Shown here piece after piece: positions 10,409 to 20,688 of a stretch of DNA of 64,000 bases. Under the pieces are notes generated by a model. The model saw nothing but the letters and a program-made list of their open reading frames with translations. It did not search any database and was not told where the DNA came from. The stretch is from NCBI GenBank assembly GCA_012064415.1, contig SSNU01000033.1, forward strand, positions 1-64,000, read 5' to 3'. Source of the DNA: Gyrodactylus bullatarudis. Lineage: Eukaryota; Platyhelminthes; Monogenea; Gyrodactylidea; Gyrodactylidae. A program made the position numbers and the translations under genes. Position 1 is the first letter of the stretch. Each line of letters starts with the position of its first letter.

Positions 10409-10770
10409 TATCGTTTGGGAGCTGAAAATCGATTTTTTTATCATTTTCACTACTTGAAAATCAATGAAATTTCGGTAATTCAAAATCTCCGAAAAATGGG
10501 TTAGATTTCGGTAATTTGACGGTGCTAGACAGCTTTCTTGTCTAATCTTGATTCTGAAAAACCTGTTTTGATCACCCTCCAATTTTTAAATCAATAAAAA
10601 TTCTCGCTTCAAAGTTCGAAAAAATGGGATTTTGGCGCCAAATTGAAATTTGAAAAATGGCCATATCTTTCATAAAAATAATTTTTTTCAGAATTTTTTA
10701 TTCCCAAAAATCTGCGAATTTTTGATTAAAAAATCATAGATTATCAACTTCATATCGACCAACTTTAGTG

Positions 10771-11075
10771 TATTTGAAACACGCTAGAGTCTAAAGTGAA
10801 TTCTGAACAAAATTCACACTAGAGAAATCACACTAAATGAGAGATGAGTCTGTCTCGTGAACATATCTTTTTCTCATAAACTTTTAAAGCACTTAATCGT
10901 TAATTTGAATGTACAATATTCTATTGTTATTGATTATGTATATTAAGTTAAAGAAAGCCTTTCAATTGGTTAGAATGGATAGATCTAATGAGTTCTTTTC
11001 TATTATTATTCAAACCAATCATTTTCTATCAATATTTTCAGACTTATCACTAACAAATATTCATTAAGATTATTC
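10771..11075. other. Spacer upstream of the GALNT gene
   Basis: AT-rich sequence that probably holds the promoter of the glycosyltransferase gene. No motif recognised. Confidence 0.45.
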
Positions 11076-13905
11076 ATGAAACATTTGCATGTTAAGAAAA
11101 GGTTTTTATGTATTATTATCGTCAGTTCAATAATATGGATCACTTATATTTTCAACTCAGTTCAAAATTTCCGTTTATACTTTCGAGGATGGTCGGAACA
11201 CAACTTTAACAAGTATAAGTCAGATCTTATTGGCTCAAGAAGAGATTTGATAGACTCTCGGCCTAACACGTATGTTGATAATATGAACTAATTTTAACAG
11301 CTGTTTAATAATGGAAGAAAATTATGTCAACTTGCCTAGTACTTCTGTTATTGTAGTTTTTCATAATGAGGCCCTATCAGTCTTATTGCGGAGTATAAAC
11401 TCAGTTTTCGACAGAGTTAATCCAACACTAATTGAGGAGCTTATCTTGGTAGACGATGCCTCAACTTTTGGTGAGTTCTTGAAGAATATGAATTTCTATT
11501 TCCAAATAGATGATCTGAAAGAACAACTGGATAAGGAGCTTGAAAAAATGTCAAAAGTAAAAATCATTAGGTTGAAAAAACGACAAGGTCTCATTCGAGC
11601 TCGTTTGGAAGCTATTCGAATTGCTAGAGCTGCAGTTTTAACTTTTCTTGACTCCCACGTTGAATGCATGAATGGCTGGTTGGAGCCAATGCTTCATTAT
11701 TTGAGCTTGAACAAAAATTGGATCCTTGAACCGGAGATTGTCGATATTAATACGGAAACTTTTGATTTGGTAAACACTCATCCTAAGAATGCACGTCTCG
11801 GCGGCTTCACTTGGTCTCTTGATATGATCTGGCAGGATAATAACATGAATCATAGATCTCGGAGGGATATATTTTCAATTGTACCGTACGTTTGATAGAA
11901 TTTAACTTCGCTATAACAGGACTCCAATGATTGCCGGAGGAATATTTTCAATTAATAAAGAATTTTTCAAAAAAATTGGATACTGGGACGAAGAACTAGA
12001 TTATTACGGTGCTGAAAATGTTGAGTTATCAGTTAAAGTAAGTTGTGGTCGCAAAAAGCTTCATCTTATTTGTATTTGTATTTATTATTTTAAATTGAAT
12101 TTAAGACCCTGCCTTTCAGTATTTTATAAACTATACTATAGTAAAATTAACCTAGCAACAAGATGTATTTTTAGGTTTCCTAGGTTGCCCAAATTGAAAA
12201 TGATGTCAGAACAATGATATTAATAATAGATAAGTTATGTTAGCTTTACTATAAAAATCTTTTAACGGGGATCTAAATTAGTAATAATTTATTAGTCAAA
12301 AGTTTCTTCAACTTCTACTTTGATCTCAGGAATGTAAATGATAAAAACCAAGTATCCATAATCTACTCTTATAATTAGGACTTCAAAAATAGTACCAAAT
12401 AAAATAAAAAATAGTATCTTATAAACTGAAAATAGTACTTTGAAGAAAATTTAAGAGATTCTGAGTAAGAAATAATACTTTCCAGTAAATTCTTGCAAAA
12501 TTTAGAATCTTGTGTCATCAAAATTTCTGATTTTTTGTCAAATATTTTTAACCATTTAATTGTTATAGCGCATATTTACAAAAAAATCCTTTTAGTTTAA
12601 ATTTTAAATTCTATGGAATAATTTTTGACTTGCTATCAGCTTACACGATGAAATACTGCTAGCTCAGGAATCTAGTGACCCATTCATCAAAACTTTTGAT
12701 TGGTCGTTTACTAGTTGAAGAATACTATACTCTGAGACTTAATTCAGAAAAATAGGACTAAAAAGTACCGGGACGACAATTTAGTGCAGAAATACTATAC
12801 CAGCTATCCTTAAATTGGGATAAGATGGGCAGATTTTTTCTTCAGATTATTGCAACTCAGTCAGTCTTTGGTCTAGAATAAAAATAGACCTCTGCTTTCT
12901 CATTAGCGAATTTTCGATTACATCGGATTCTCAATATGTTAATTATAGTGTTAATAATTTCTTAATAATTAGCTTGAATTGTTCTTATTAAGCTAGATAT
13001 AAAATTATTTCAAATAGATCTATTTTCAATTTGGTGATTACAATAATAAGTAAAACAATAGTCATCAGAATTAAATATGCCTAAAATTTGTTTGAAATAT
13101 ACAATTATTTATGTATAACATAAAGGATTATAAATAATAAGAATCAAGTAAATTATTTCATTATAATTCTCTTCAGCATGCCAAATAATCTTTTTAAAAT
13201 GGTTCATGCCATCGCATATAGACCAACTAAGCTTAGTTTGGACAAATGGCCATCTAATTTGGATATGATAAGAGCTGTACTTTACTACATGAACATTGAA
13301 AAGTTAAACACTCAAGACAGCTGTAATAAAGTTATTGATGAATCAATAACCTTGTATTCTCAATGTCAATTCGACTTGTCTACTTCAAAATCAAATTTTA
13401 CTACAAGATTGAAGCGACTAGTGAATTCTTTTAAGAAAAGCAAAAAAGATCTACTACTTTTTTGATGCCCTACTCATAATTCTATTTTTTCTTGAAAATT
13501 TCCATTTTACTCAGAATATCTAGGATAATAAAAAATTATATTTTTTATTACATTTTTCAGGCATGGTTGTGTCATGGAGCCATGTATAAAGTTCCATGCA
13601 GTAATGTTGGTCATATCACAAGAAGTGAATCTCCCTTTGGCTGGAAAGCTCGAGATGCATTATTCTTTAAGAAGAATATTGATCGTGTAGCCGAAGTATG
13701 GTTTGACGAGTACAAGGAGGTTGTCTTTCAACATACCGGTCCGAAATTAGTGAATATAGGAAATATATCACATCAAGTTGATATTAAAAGACAGAATAAA
13801 TGCAAGCCCTTTAAATGGTATCTAGATGAAATTTATAAAGAACAATTCAAAGCCTTGGAAGCAATAAAATATGGCGTGGTAAATTTTGTATCAAAATTAT
13901 TATAA
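11076..13905 (+). CDS. Polypeptide N-acetylgalactosaminyltransferase, divergent, no lectin domain seen
   Basis: Proposed exons are 11076..11269, 11301..11885, 11920..12037 and 13561..13878, with possible read-through to a stop at 13905. The introns are 31, 34 and 1,523 nt. It is a type II Golgi membrane protein: short cytosolic tail, transmembrane segment (about residues 10-28) and a short stem ending SDLIGSRRDLIDSRPNTC, the usual GALNT entry motif. The GT-A domain shows SVIVVFHNEA, LVDDAS, the metal motif DSH (D182, H184), TPMIAGGIF, AENVELS, VPCSNVGH (H317), and AEVWFDEYK followed by FKWYLDEIY. The enzyme would start mucin-type O-glycosylation by moving GalNAc from UDP-GalNAc to Ser/Thr. 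The usual WGGEN and CGG motifs are altered (YYGAEN, CHGA). The C-terminal ricin-type lectin domain is absent; transposons begin about 170 bp after the last exon. Confidence 0.85.
13178..13465 (+). CDS. Unidentified 95-codon ORF inside the large GALNT intron
   Basis: An open frame preceded by an acceptor-like CTCTTCAG. The protein is lysine-, serine- and leucine-rich, with LSLDKWPSNLDMIRA and TQDSCNKVIDE segments and a basic C-terminus. I do not recognise it, and it does not match any GALNT segment. It could be an exon of an inserted gene, a transposon fragment or chance. Confidence 0.3.
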   Translation: MPNNLFKMVHAIAYRPTKLSLDKWPSNLDMIRAVLYYMNIEKLNTQDSCNKVIDESITLYSQCQFDLSTSKSNFTTRLKRLVNSFKKSKKDLLLF

Positions 13906-14074
13906 CACTCATTTAAGATTCGTTTACAAATTTCGAAAGTTTGCATTGAATATGATCATTTCAATTCGTATAGGCTAACATTTTCAAAATGTCACAGTTT
14001 TAAAATTCTCGACGTATGTTGGATTCATTAAAATTTTCTTTATTTTACAGAATGATAAATTTCAGGTTTGTTTC

Positions 14075-14645
14075 TAGAGTGTTACTTTGGATGAAAGTTA
14101 TAAACTGACAGAAAGAAATCAAAATTTAATTTTTTGGAGTTTTAGTAAATTTTTTTACGAACTGATCTCAAGGTCTGAGAGGAATCAAACGTTTTTTTCC
14201 AGATCATCATTTGACAAAGAAAATATTTACTCTTATTCATTTTTTTGATAAAACAAACCATTTACGTGCAAAAGTCTACTTCCTATTTTTCGATCATTTT
14301 TACTGCTTGGAAATTGATAAACTAGGCTGATCCGAGATCATTTCAAAATGAAGGGTTTTATCAAAAAAATGAATAAGAGTAAATATTTTCTTTGTCTGAT
14401 GATGATCTTGAAAAAAAAACGTTTGATTCCTCTAAGACCTTGAAATCAACAAAATTTTCAACTAAAAATCGCACCATCTCGAATTTTAAAATGTCTCTAA
14501 AATTTTCCGAAACATTTATTTTCAATTTTTTTTCTCAAATCAGTAAAAGTGTACATTTGAATCAGTTACCAAAAAATCTTTCAAAAATTTCGATGAAAAA
14601 ATGAGATTTTTGTAAAAATCATGAATTCATAAATTCATCGAGAAT
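14075..14645. repeat. Foldback repeat family B, copy B1
   Basis: Palindromic non-coding element around a central arm pair built on AAATGAATAAGAGTAAATATTTTCTTTG, which occurs in both orientations (near 14220 and 14370). It matches 31610-32275 over its length and 45320-45845 in part. The right end reads TTTTTGTAAAAATCATGAATTC followed by ATTCATCGAGAAT, as in B2 and B3. No coding content. Confidence 0.8.
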
Positions 14646-14656
14646 AGGTTCTATTC

Positions 14657-15187
14657 AATATTTTTCACAATTGTAGAGAATTTCTCACTTATTTCAGATA
14701 TTTACTTCTTTAAAAAATTCTACGATAGAATTTTCGAGTTATCCAGTAAAAACTGAAAACCCGTCTTGTAGTGATTTGCCTTTCAATAGAGAAAAAATGA
14801 GATAGAAAGACGGTAATGACATCGTCTTGTTCAGGAATAAACAGAAGAGTAGAAGGAAACTTTCCCTTGACTCTGCTAGTTTGAAAGTTGAAAATTTACC
14901 TATTTATTTCGAGATTCATCAACGTCAATTCAATTTATATTTAAGCACTTTTTGGGAAAGAAATCAACCTCAATTAGGATACAGTATTCCTGAAGTATCA
15001 AAAGCGTAAATTTTTTTGATATCTTTCTATCTCATTCATGTTTTCTCTATTGAAAGGCAAATCACTACAAGACGGGTTTTCAGTTTTTACTGGATAACTC
15101 GAAAACTCTATCGTAGATATTTTTAAAGAAGTATATATCTGAAATAAGTGAAAAATTCTCTACAATTGTGAAAAATATCATTGATTT
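14657..15187. repeat. Foldback element F, copy F1
   Basis: Inverted arms of about 150 bp (14657-14810 and 15025-15180) share, in opposite orientation, TTATCCAGTAAAAACTGAAA, ACCCGTCTTGTAGTGATTTG and CTTTCAATAGAGAAAA. They surround about 200 bp of unique sequence. A second copy lies at 19016-19537, on the other side of the Penelope-like element. Confidence 0.85.
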
Positions 15188-15189
15188 AC

Positions 15190-15675
15190 AGTTGCAAAAG
15201 CCCAAATACAAACATTCAAACAAGCCTACGACCCCCTGGCAACCGGGAACCAAATAAAAGCCTTGATGATCGAAAAAGATATCTTTCCCAACCAGAAGCA
15301 CAGACCCCCACTACTACGCGAAAAAGAAACCTCTGCATATCGCCTAAGCAACACAAAAAGACGGGGAAACAGAGGAAAGGATTACCAACCGGTCATCAAA
15401 AAATAGACGGATTCCTCACAGCCCGGAGAGTATGAACAAACTCAACTCCAATTGGTCAACTCCTAATGAATAAATGCTATTGGCTAATCCTCAATGTTCC
15501 CAACCTTATTTTATGTATAAATATATATCGAAAGTCGGTGTTTGGTCTGAAGAGAACCGACGAAAATAAAGCTTTATTCACCAAAACGAATCTTTCGCTC
15601 GTTCTTAGCTCCAGCATGACTCCAGGTCAGCAACCCAAAAATATCTTTGAGGAAATCAGGCAACTTATGTCTTCA
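15190..15675 (+). repeat. Penelope-like element 5' terminal repeat (pLTR)
   Basis: Runs from AGTTGCAAAAGCCC to TTATGTCTTCA. It holds a hammerhead-like motif at 15541-15585 and the start codon of the element ORF at 15616. The repeat unit occurs again with a constant offset of 3,340 bp. Confidence 0.92.
15541..15585 (+). ncRNA. Hammerhead-ribozyme-like motif in the 5' pLTR
   Basis: In order: TTTGGT (stem I strand), CTGAAGA (fits the core CUGANGA), an 8-nt stem II region GAACCGAC, GAA, the self-complementary AATAAAGCTTTATT (stem III), C (position 17), then ACCAAA, which pairs perfectly with TTTGGT. Predicted cleavage is after base 15579. Minimal hammerheads are documented in Penelope-like pLTRs, which supports the reading. 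Against it, stem II is very weak (one G-C closing pair), and an alternative helix GTCGGT(15534-15539)/ACCGAC(15556-15561) competes. Confidence 0.6.
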
Positions 15676-18600
15676 AATGATGATACCCAAATTTCCTCTG
15701 CCCAGTATCGGGACCTGCAATCCTTTTTGAACACATCATCTTCTCTAGCTAAAGATAAGGTACTATGCGCTGTCCTACACCAGTCCATTGAAAATCAAAA
15801 GTTTCCGAAGATGATATGGCAGAAAGTCAAAAAAGCCAAGATGAAAAAATCAATAGCCAACGCTGTCCATGTATACCTAGATTTGGCCCAGACAAAAGAA
15901 AATGGAATAAAAGGAAAACATAATGATCTCGAACGTATGAATGCTTCAGTACAATCGCTTCCAGACAAACTGAGAACTTCATTTCTGGATTACGTCCAAC
16001 AGGTCACTGATGCCCGTACAAACTCTGAGTCAAAGTCTCTCAACATGAGTATAGTAAATCGCCCGGAGGATATTTCCTTTCCAGACAACCCTGAAAACTA
16101 TAAGTTCAACCTCACTAACACTCCGCTTTCCAAAGTTGCCCTTGAGGTCCTTAGTCTTGGCCCAATGTTTTGTGCTCCAAACAGACGTAATATGAGCCTT
16201 GAGACTGATATTGGTTTTGAGTTATTTTATAATCAACTTAAAGATCTCCCTGCCTCTTCTAAACAGCTACGCGAGAGATTCGACACGGTCGCCAACGATG
16301 CCAGAGTCCAATACAAGCAGCAGAAAATTGATTTCCCATACCTGACAGCAGATCATTATCAAGCTTTGGCAGCAATTCGAAAAAACCCGGACGTACTCAT
16401 ATCTGATCTGGATAAAGGTTCAGGAATTGCCATAATCAGCTCGGAAGAATACTACCGAAAGGGGAGATTCCAGGATGTTCAGGCAACTTGATAGAGCTGA
16501 AGCCGAAATAAGATCTAACAGATTCCTAGCCTCGGTGAACAGAAAAATTGATCTTCTATGCGAAAGGAAAGTCATATCCCCTACGACAGCCAGTAGCCTA
16601 CGACCCAACAGCCCTGGAATATGCAGTCTATACCTGTTACCAAAAATTCACAAAGGCACCGAGGACCTAAAATTTCGCCCAATCCTAGATATGACGCCGA
16701 GCCCACAACATGGTTTACTACAATGGCTAGCCGTAGTTTTGAAGCCGCTAAGAGATCATCGATGTCCAAATTCAGTTGTTAATGTGTATGATTTTATTTA
16801 CAGACTAAGAAACAAAAACCCTTTCACTGGCCGAATGGTTTCCTTTGATTTTTCCTCGCTTTTCACCAATGTGCCCTTGAAAGAAACAGTTGACTTCATA
16901 CGGAAGAAACTGACAGAAAATCCTGAGCTGATCAAATGCGAAGGGTCAGATACTACCTCAATGACAGCTGATGACGTCTGCTTCCTGATCTTCATGACGG
17001 TTCAGAATATTGACTTTAGATTCGATGGTTCCTACTTCCGACAGATAGACGGGGTTGTAATGGGAACACCTCTGGGTCCACTCCTAGCTGACTTATTTTA
17101 AGCTTCCTTAGAATCGTCAAAAATGGCCAACATCATCAGTGGTGCCAGCTTGTACATACGCTACGTAGACGATACGTTCCTTCTTTTGAAAGATGACCAG
17201 GATCCTCATGCAATACTTGCCGAACTGAATCAAATGCATCCCAGATTGAAATTCACAATGGAAATTGAAATCGACAACTCACTGAACTTCCTGGAAACCT
17301 CCATTGAAAGATGCTCAAATAGTGGGAGCTTCACCTCTACAATGTACAAAAAGCCTGGTATCCCCTCGCAATACATACCTTTTAACAGCTTCAATCCAGT
17401 AGAAACGAAAAGAAGTCTAGTGAGGAGTGAATTCCTGAAAATCCACGGACTAGTTTCAACACAATTCCAAGAAGAAGAACGAAAGATATTGTTTAGCAAA
17501 TTTGAAACAAGTGGCTATCCCAAGGATTTCATACGAAAACATGCCAGAGTTTTTTTTTTAGTTAGAAAAAAATCTCATATTGAATTGAAAATATAAATAC
17601 AAATTATAACGAAATCTGCTTGTACAAATAGAAATAAAATACAATAAATAAAATGGATAGATTGATCTGTACAATTATAAAAAGATAAAAAGTCAAGTTA
17701 TAAATAAGCTAAATGCTCTCGAGTTGTAAATATTTGAGCAATAGGAAAGAGAAAGACAAGTTGACTGATGAAACTGACACCAAATACCTTTGCCTCCAAC
17801 TCCCATTAAAAGGTTGACGTCCCTAATTCGATCCTGAGAAACAAGCTGGGCAAAATAACAACAGAAACCTTCCCCGGGCATAAAGTACGTTTCATATCTA
17901 AGACAACGAAATTGATCAACGACCGTAACAAGGATCCGGTCAACTGGCTGAACAGAAAAGGAGTCGTCTATGAATTCAAATGCTCTTGTGACCAGTCTTA
18001 TATTGGGATGACAATGAGGCCTATATCAGCAAGGATCAAAGAACACCTTAGCCCGAGCAATGAAGGTTCCTCTATACAATAACACTTACGAACCACGAAT
18101 CACTCAGCGGGAATAGAAAATTTTAGAATCAGATACTCAGCAGACCCAAGACTTAGTAAGAAACGTATCCACAAAGTCCTGGAAATAGCCGAAGCCAAAC
18201 TAGTCAACGACGAGTCACCCTCCTTATGTGCTCAAAAGATACTGGGCAGAATGTTAGGCTTCACTGGTGTTAGCTGCCACAAGGCTTCCAGGATGATAAA
18301 AAAAGTCTCAAAAATAACCTCAAAAATTCAAACGAACCATCCCCCTTCAAACCAAAATTTGAACTCGAATCCTGGCGCTACACCCCCCACTCCGGCACCA
18401 GTGGATACAGCAACAACCGAAAACGGCCCTGTCTTCACATCCACAAAAATCAGTGAAACCAACAATGATGGCCTAGCAACTACGTTGGCTACAACCCAAA
18501 TCTCAACATTAATAGATAATACTTCCTCTAGTTGCAAAAGCCCAAATACAAACATTCAAACAAGCCTACGATCCCCTGGCAACCGGGAACCAAATAAAAG

Positions 18601-18775
18601 CCTTGATGATCGAAAAAGATATCTTTCCCAACCAGAAGCACAGACCCCCACTACTACGCGAAAAAGAAACCTCTGCATATCGCCTAAGCAACACAAAAAG
18701 ACGGGGAAACAGAGGAAAGGATTACCAACCGGTCATCAAAAAATAGACGGATTCCTCACAGCCCGGAGAGTATGA
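15616..18775 (+). pseudogene. Penelope-like RT/GIY-YIG polyprotein, broken
   Basis: It starts MTPGQQPKNIFEEIR at 15616. The first segment runs in one frame to about 16480, then shifts (EEYYRK in one frame, MFRQLDRAEAEI in the next). The RT shows LYLLPKIHKG, RPILDMTP, SFDFSSLFTNVPL, MGTPLGPLLADLF, then a TAA stop at 17099-17101. The same frame resumes with the catalytic YIRYVDDTF, LNFLETSIER and YKKPG. After about 17550 an insertion interrupts the thumb region. A GIY-YIG module follows at about 17945-18240 (VVYEFKCSC, SYIGMT, R-x3-R-x2-EH) with a stop in it. A basic, Pro/Thr/Ser-rich tail ends at 18775 inside the 3' repeat. Confidence 0.9.
17551..17744 (-). mobile_element. Short insertion with poly(T) start inside the Penelope-like RT
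   Basis: About 195 bp of very AT-rich sequence, foreign to the RT frame, lies between HARV and the resumed coding sequence TKYLCLQLPLKG. Its left edge is a run of T, so on the minus strand it ends in poly(A), as expected for a small retroposed 3' fragment. The right edge is approximate. No identity assigned. Confidence 0.55.
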
Positions 18776-19015
18776 ACAAACTCAACTCCAATTGGTCAAC
18801 TCCTAATGAATAAATGCTATTGGCTAATCCTCAATGTTCCCAACCTTATTTTATGTATAAATATATATCGAAAGTCGGTGTTTGGTCTGAAGAGAACCGA
18901 CGAAAATAAAGCTTTATTCACCAAAACGAATCTTTCGCTCGTTCTTAGCTCCAGCATGACTCCAGGTCAGCAACCCAAAAATATCTTTGAGGAAATCAGG
19001 CAACTTATGTCTTCA
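18530..19015 (+). repeat. Penelope-like element 3' terminal repeat (pLTR)
   Basis: Direct copy of 15190-15675; one difference was noticed (C at 15221, T at 18561). It encodes the C-terminal tail of the element protein (stop at 18773-18775), then the untranslated part with a second hammerhead-like motif. Confidence 0.92.
18881..18925 (+). ncRNA. Hammerhead-ribozyme-like motif in the 3' pLTR
   Basis: Identical to the motif at 15541-15585; predicted cleavage after 18919. Paired cleavage at both motifs would release a unit-length transcript of 3,340 nt. Confidence 0.6.
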
Positions 19016-19537
19016 GATATATACTTTTTTTTAAATTCTACAATAGAGTTTTCGACTTATCCAGTAAAAACTGAAAACCCGTCTTGTAGTGATTTCCCTT
19101 TCAATAGAGAAAAACATGAATGAGATTGAAAGACGGTAATAACATCGTCTTGTTCAGGAATAAACAGAAGAGTAGAAGGAAACTTTCCCTTGACTCTGCT
19201 AGTTTCTGAGCTATTTAAAGTCAAAGTTGAAAATTTACCTATTTATTTCGAGATTCATCAACGTCAATTCAATTTATATTTAAGCACTTTTTGGGAAAGA
19301 AATCAACCTCAATTAGGATACAGTATTCCTGAAGTATCAAAAGCGTAAATTTTTTTGATATCTTTCTATCTCATTCATGTTTTTCTCTATTGAAAGGCAA
19401 ATCACTACAAGACGGGTTTTCAGTTTTTACTGGATAACTCGAAAACTCTATCGTAGATATTTTTAAAGAAGTATATATCTGAAATAAGTGAAAAATTCTC
19501 TACATTTGTGAAAAATATCATTGATTTACTTAATTTG
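19016..19537. repeat. Foldback element F, copy F2, left arm truncated
   Basis: Matches F1 (14657-15187) except that the first ~45 bp of the left arm are replaced by the end of the Penelope-like repeat; the join is at ...TCTTCA/GATAT. It keeps a ~15-bp internal segment (TTTCTGAGCTATTTAAAG) that F1 has lost. Both copies end in ATCATTGATTTAC. Confidence 0.85.
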
Positions 19538-19831
19538 AGCAGAAATCTCCCATGTAAGACTGTGTTATTGATACTATAAATTTGATAGACTTTTTCTATT
19601 CACACCGTTATACCGTCGTGCTCGATATAAAAAATCTTGCTCTATAAAATACATTATAATTCCATTTTATTAAGAATCATATATATGGGATAAACCATAA
19701 CACTACCACCATGATATCCTCGTTTGATCTTTTTTCAAGGTTTTGAGTCTTCTTCAAGTGCTATTTCTTCACACAGAAACGTAATTATTCCTAGTAATTT
19801 TTCTCATGGTATTTTCTATAGATACAGAGAT

Positions 19832-20688
19832 TGAAGCTGTATTTGACATGAAGATAAGAATTCATTATTTCTACAAATTTTTCCCTGGAAAGTCAGATAA
19901 TAGTTTTTGATTCCCAAAATTGAATTGAAGCGATTTGGGATCAATCATTGAAAAGTGGAAATTTGGTGCATTTTCAAAATTCAAAAAATAGTTATTGATA
20001 GATTATAACGTTGTTAGCTTGCTACCTGACTATGTCGTCTTCTGGCTTGTATTGGTTTATCTGTAGAAAAAGAAAGGGGAGAGAAAGGTGTAGTATTTCT
20101 TAAAGAATATGGATTATAAAAATTATAGTGATTGTTATAGTAATCAGAATTATTGGAGTAATAACTCTGATAGTATAATTCATCACTTGAAAGAAAATTA
20201 AAATTAAGATAAGAATTTAAAAAATTTAGATTACCCTGATAAAAATAGTTAGGACTCACACAAGATTTCGAATACATGTCGTATTCTCCTACTGGCGTGA
20301 GATTTTTCAAAAAACTTAAGATACTTAAAACCTTGTGTGTCGAATCAAAACCTTAAACCAATCAGATTTCTTCTCAATTCTAACCAACGATTTCCAATAT
20401 TTATATCCGTCTTATTACCATTAACAACCTCGTTTAGTTTCATCTCGATAGACTCCAGTCTAATTATGATTAAACCCAGGAATTTAAACTGATGAAACCT
20501 GGTGAAATAGGTATTTTTCAATAAAATAAATATTTAACTCCTTAAAATGATGAATTTAATTACGAGGTTCCCAGACGTATCCAATTTCTATCTAATAAAA
20601 ACGATTTTGTGTCTGAATTTCCGGACGAAAATATCGAGTTTTTGTAAGAATAGTGAATTCTCATCTTCATGTTAACTAGCTGCATTCT
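19832..20688. repeat. Foldback element with coding-like cargo
   Basis: The left end, GACATGAAGATAAGAATTC, and the right end, GAATTCTCATCTTCATG, are inverted copies of the terminal motif shared by families A and B (ATGAAG-x-TGGGAATTTATGATTTTTAC type). The interior contains the coding-like segment at 19990-20310. Boundaries are approximate. Confidence 0.55.
19990..20310 (-). pseudogene. Coding-like segment G1 (Tyr/Asn/Ser-rich, RRRHSQVAS)
   Basis: Open for 98 codons (20014-20310) and ending ARRRHSQVAS followed by a stop, after which QRYN continues the similarity. Related sequence recurs at 22920-23160 (minus) as GRKQPSQAASEPRRRQSMSN and at 24530-24650 (plus) as ITRRQHSQVASEQRYSRSMP. The central part is rich in Tyr, Asn and Ser (YYQSYYSNNSDYY) and is also conserved in the 23-kb copy. 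The protein family is unknown. The repetition of a translated pattern in three places suggests a duplicated exon or a mobile-element gene. Confidence 0.45.

Larger units (their letters stand above)
7855..10770. repeat. Foldback repeat family A, copy A1, split by the MULE
   Basis: The segments 7855-7972 and 10400-10770, read without the transposon between them, match continuous copies at 22000-22650 and 34355-35020. Shared landmarks are AGGATCAAGATTAGACAAG, TTATCGTTTGGGAGCTGAAA and ATTTTGGCGCCAAAT. The left outer arm of this copy is missing. Family A copies are palindromic, with long imperfect inverted arms and no ORF, like foldback or MITE elements. Confidence 0.82.
15190..19015 (+). mobile_element. 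Penelope-like retroelement (GIY-YIG type), defective
   Basis: The element is delimited by 486-bp direct terminal repeats (15190-15675 and 18530-19015) with one obvious difference between them. The body encodes a Penelope-type reverse transcriptase and a C-terminal GIY-YIG endonuclease. As in known Penelope-like elements, the repeats overlap both ends of the reading frame: the 3' repeat carries the protein C-terminus and also the start of a second ORF copy. The element is dead as read, with one frameshift, one in-frame stop and a ~200-bp insertion, all in the body. It lies between two copies of foldback element F. Confidence 0.92.

Noticed and set aside
14392..15009. ORFs at 14392-14604 and 14827-15009
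   Set aside because: They lie within foldback elements B1 and F1, are short, and their sequence recurs as repeat DNA at 19.1-19.4 kb and 32 kb with changed frames.
15190..19015. Classification as an LTR retrotransposon because of the direct terminal repeats
   Set aside because: RT motifs (PKIHK, SFDFSSLFTNVPL, YVDDTF), the GIY-YIG module and repeats overlapping the ORF ends are those of Penelope-like elements; there is no gag, protease or integrase.
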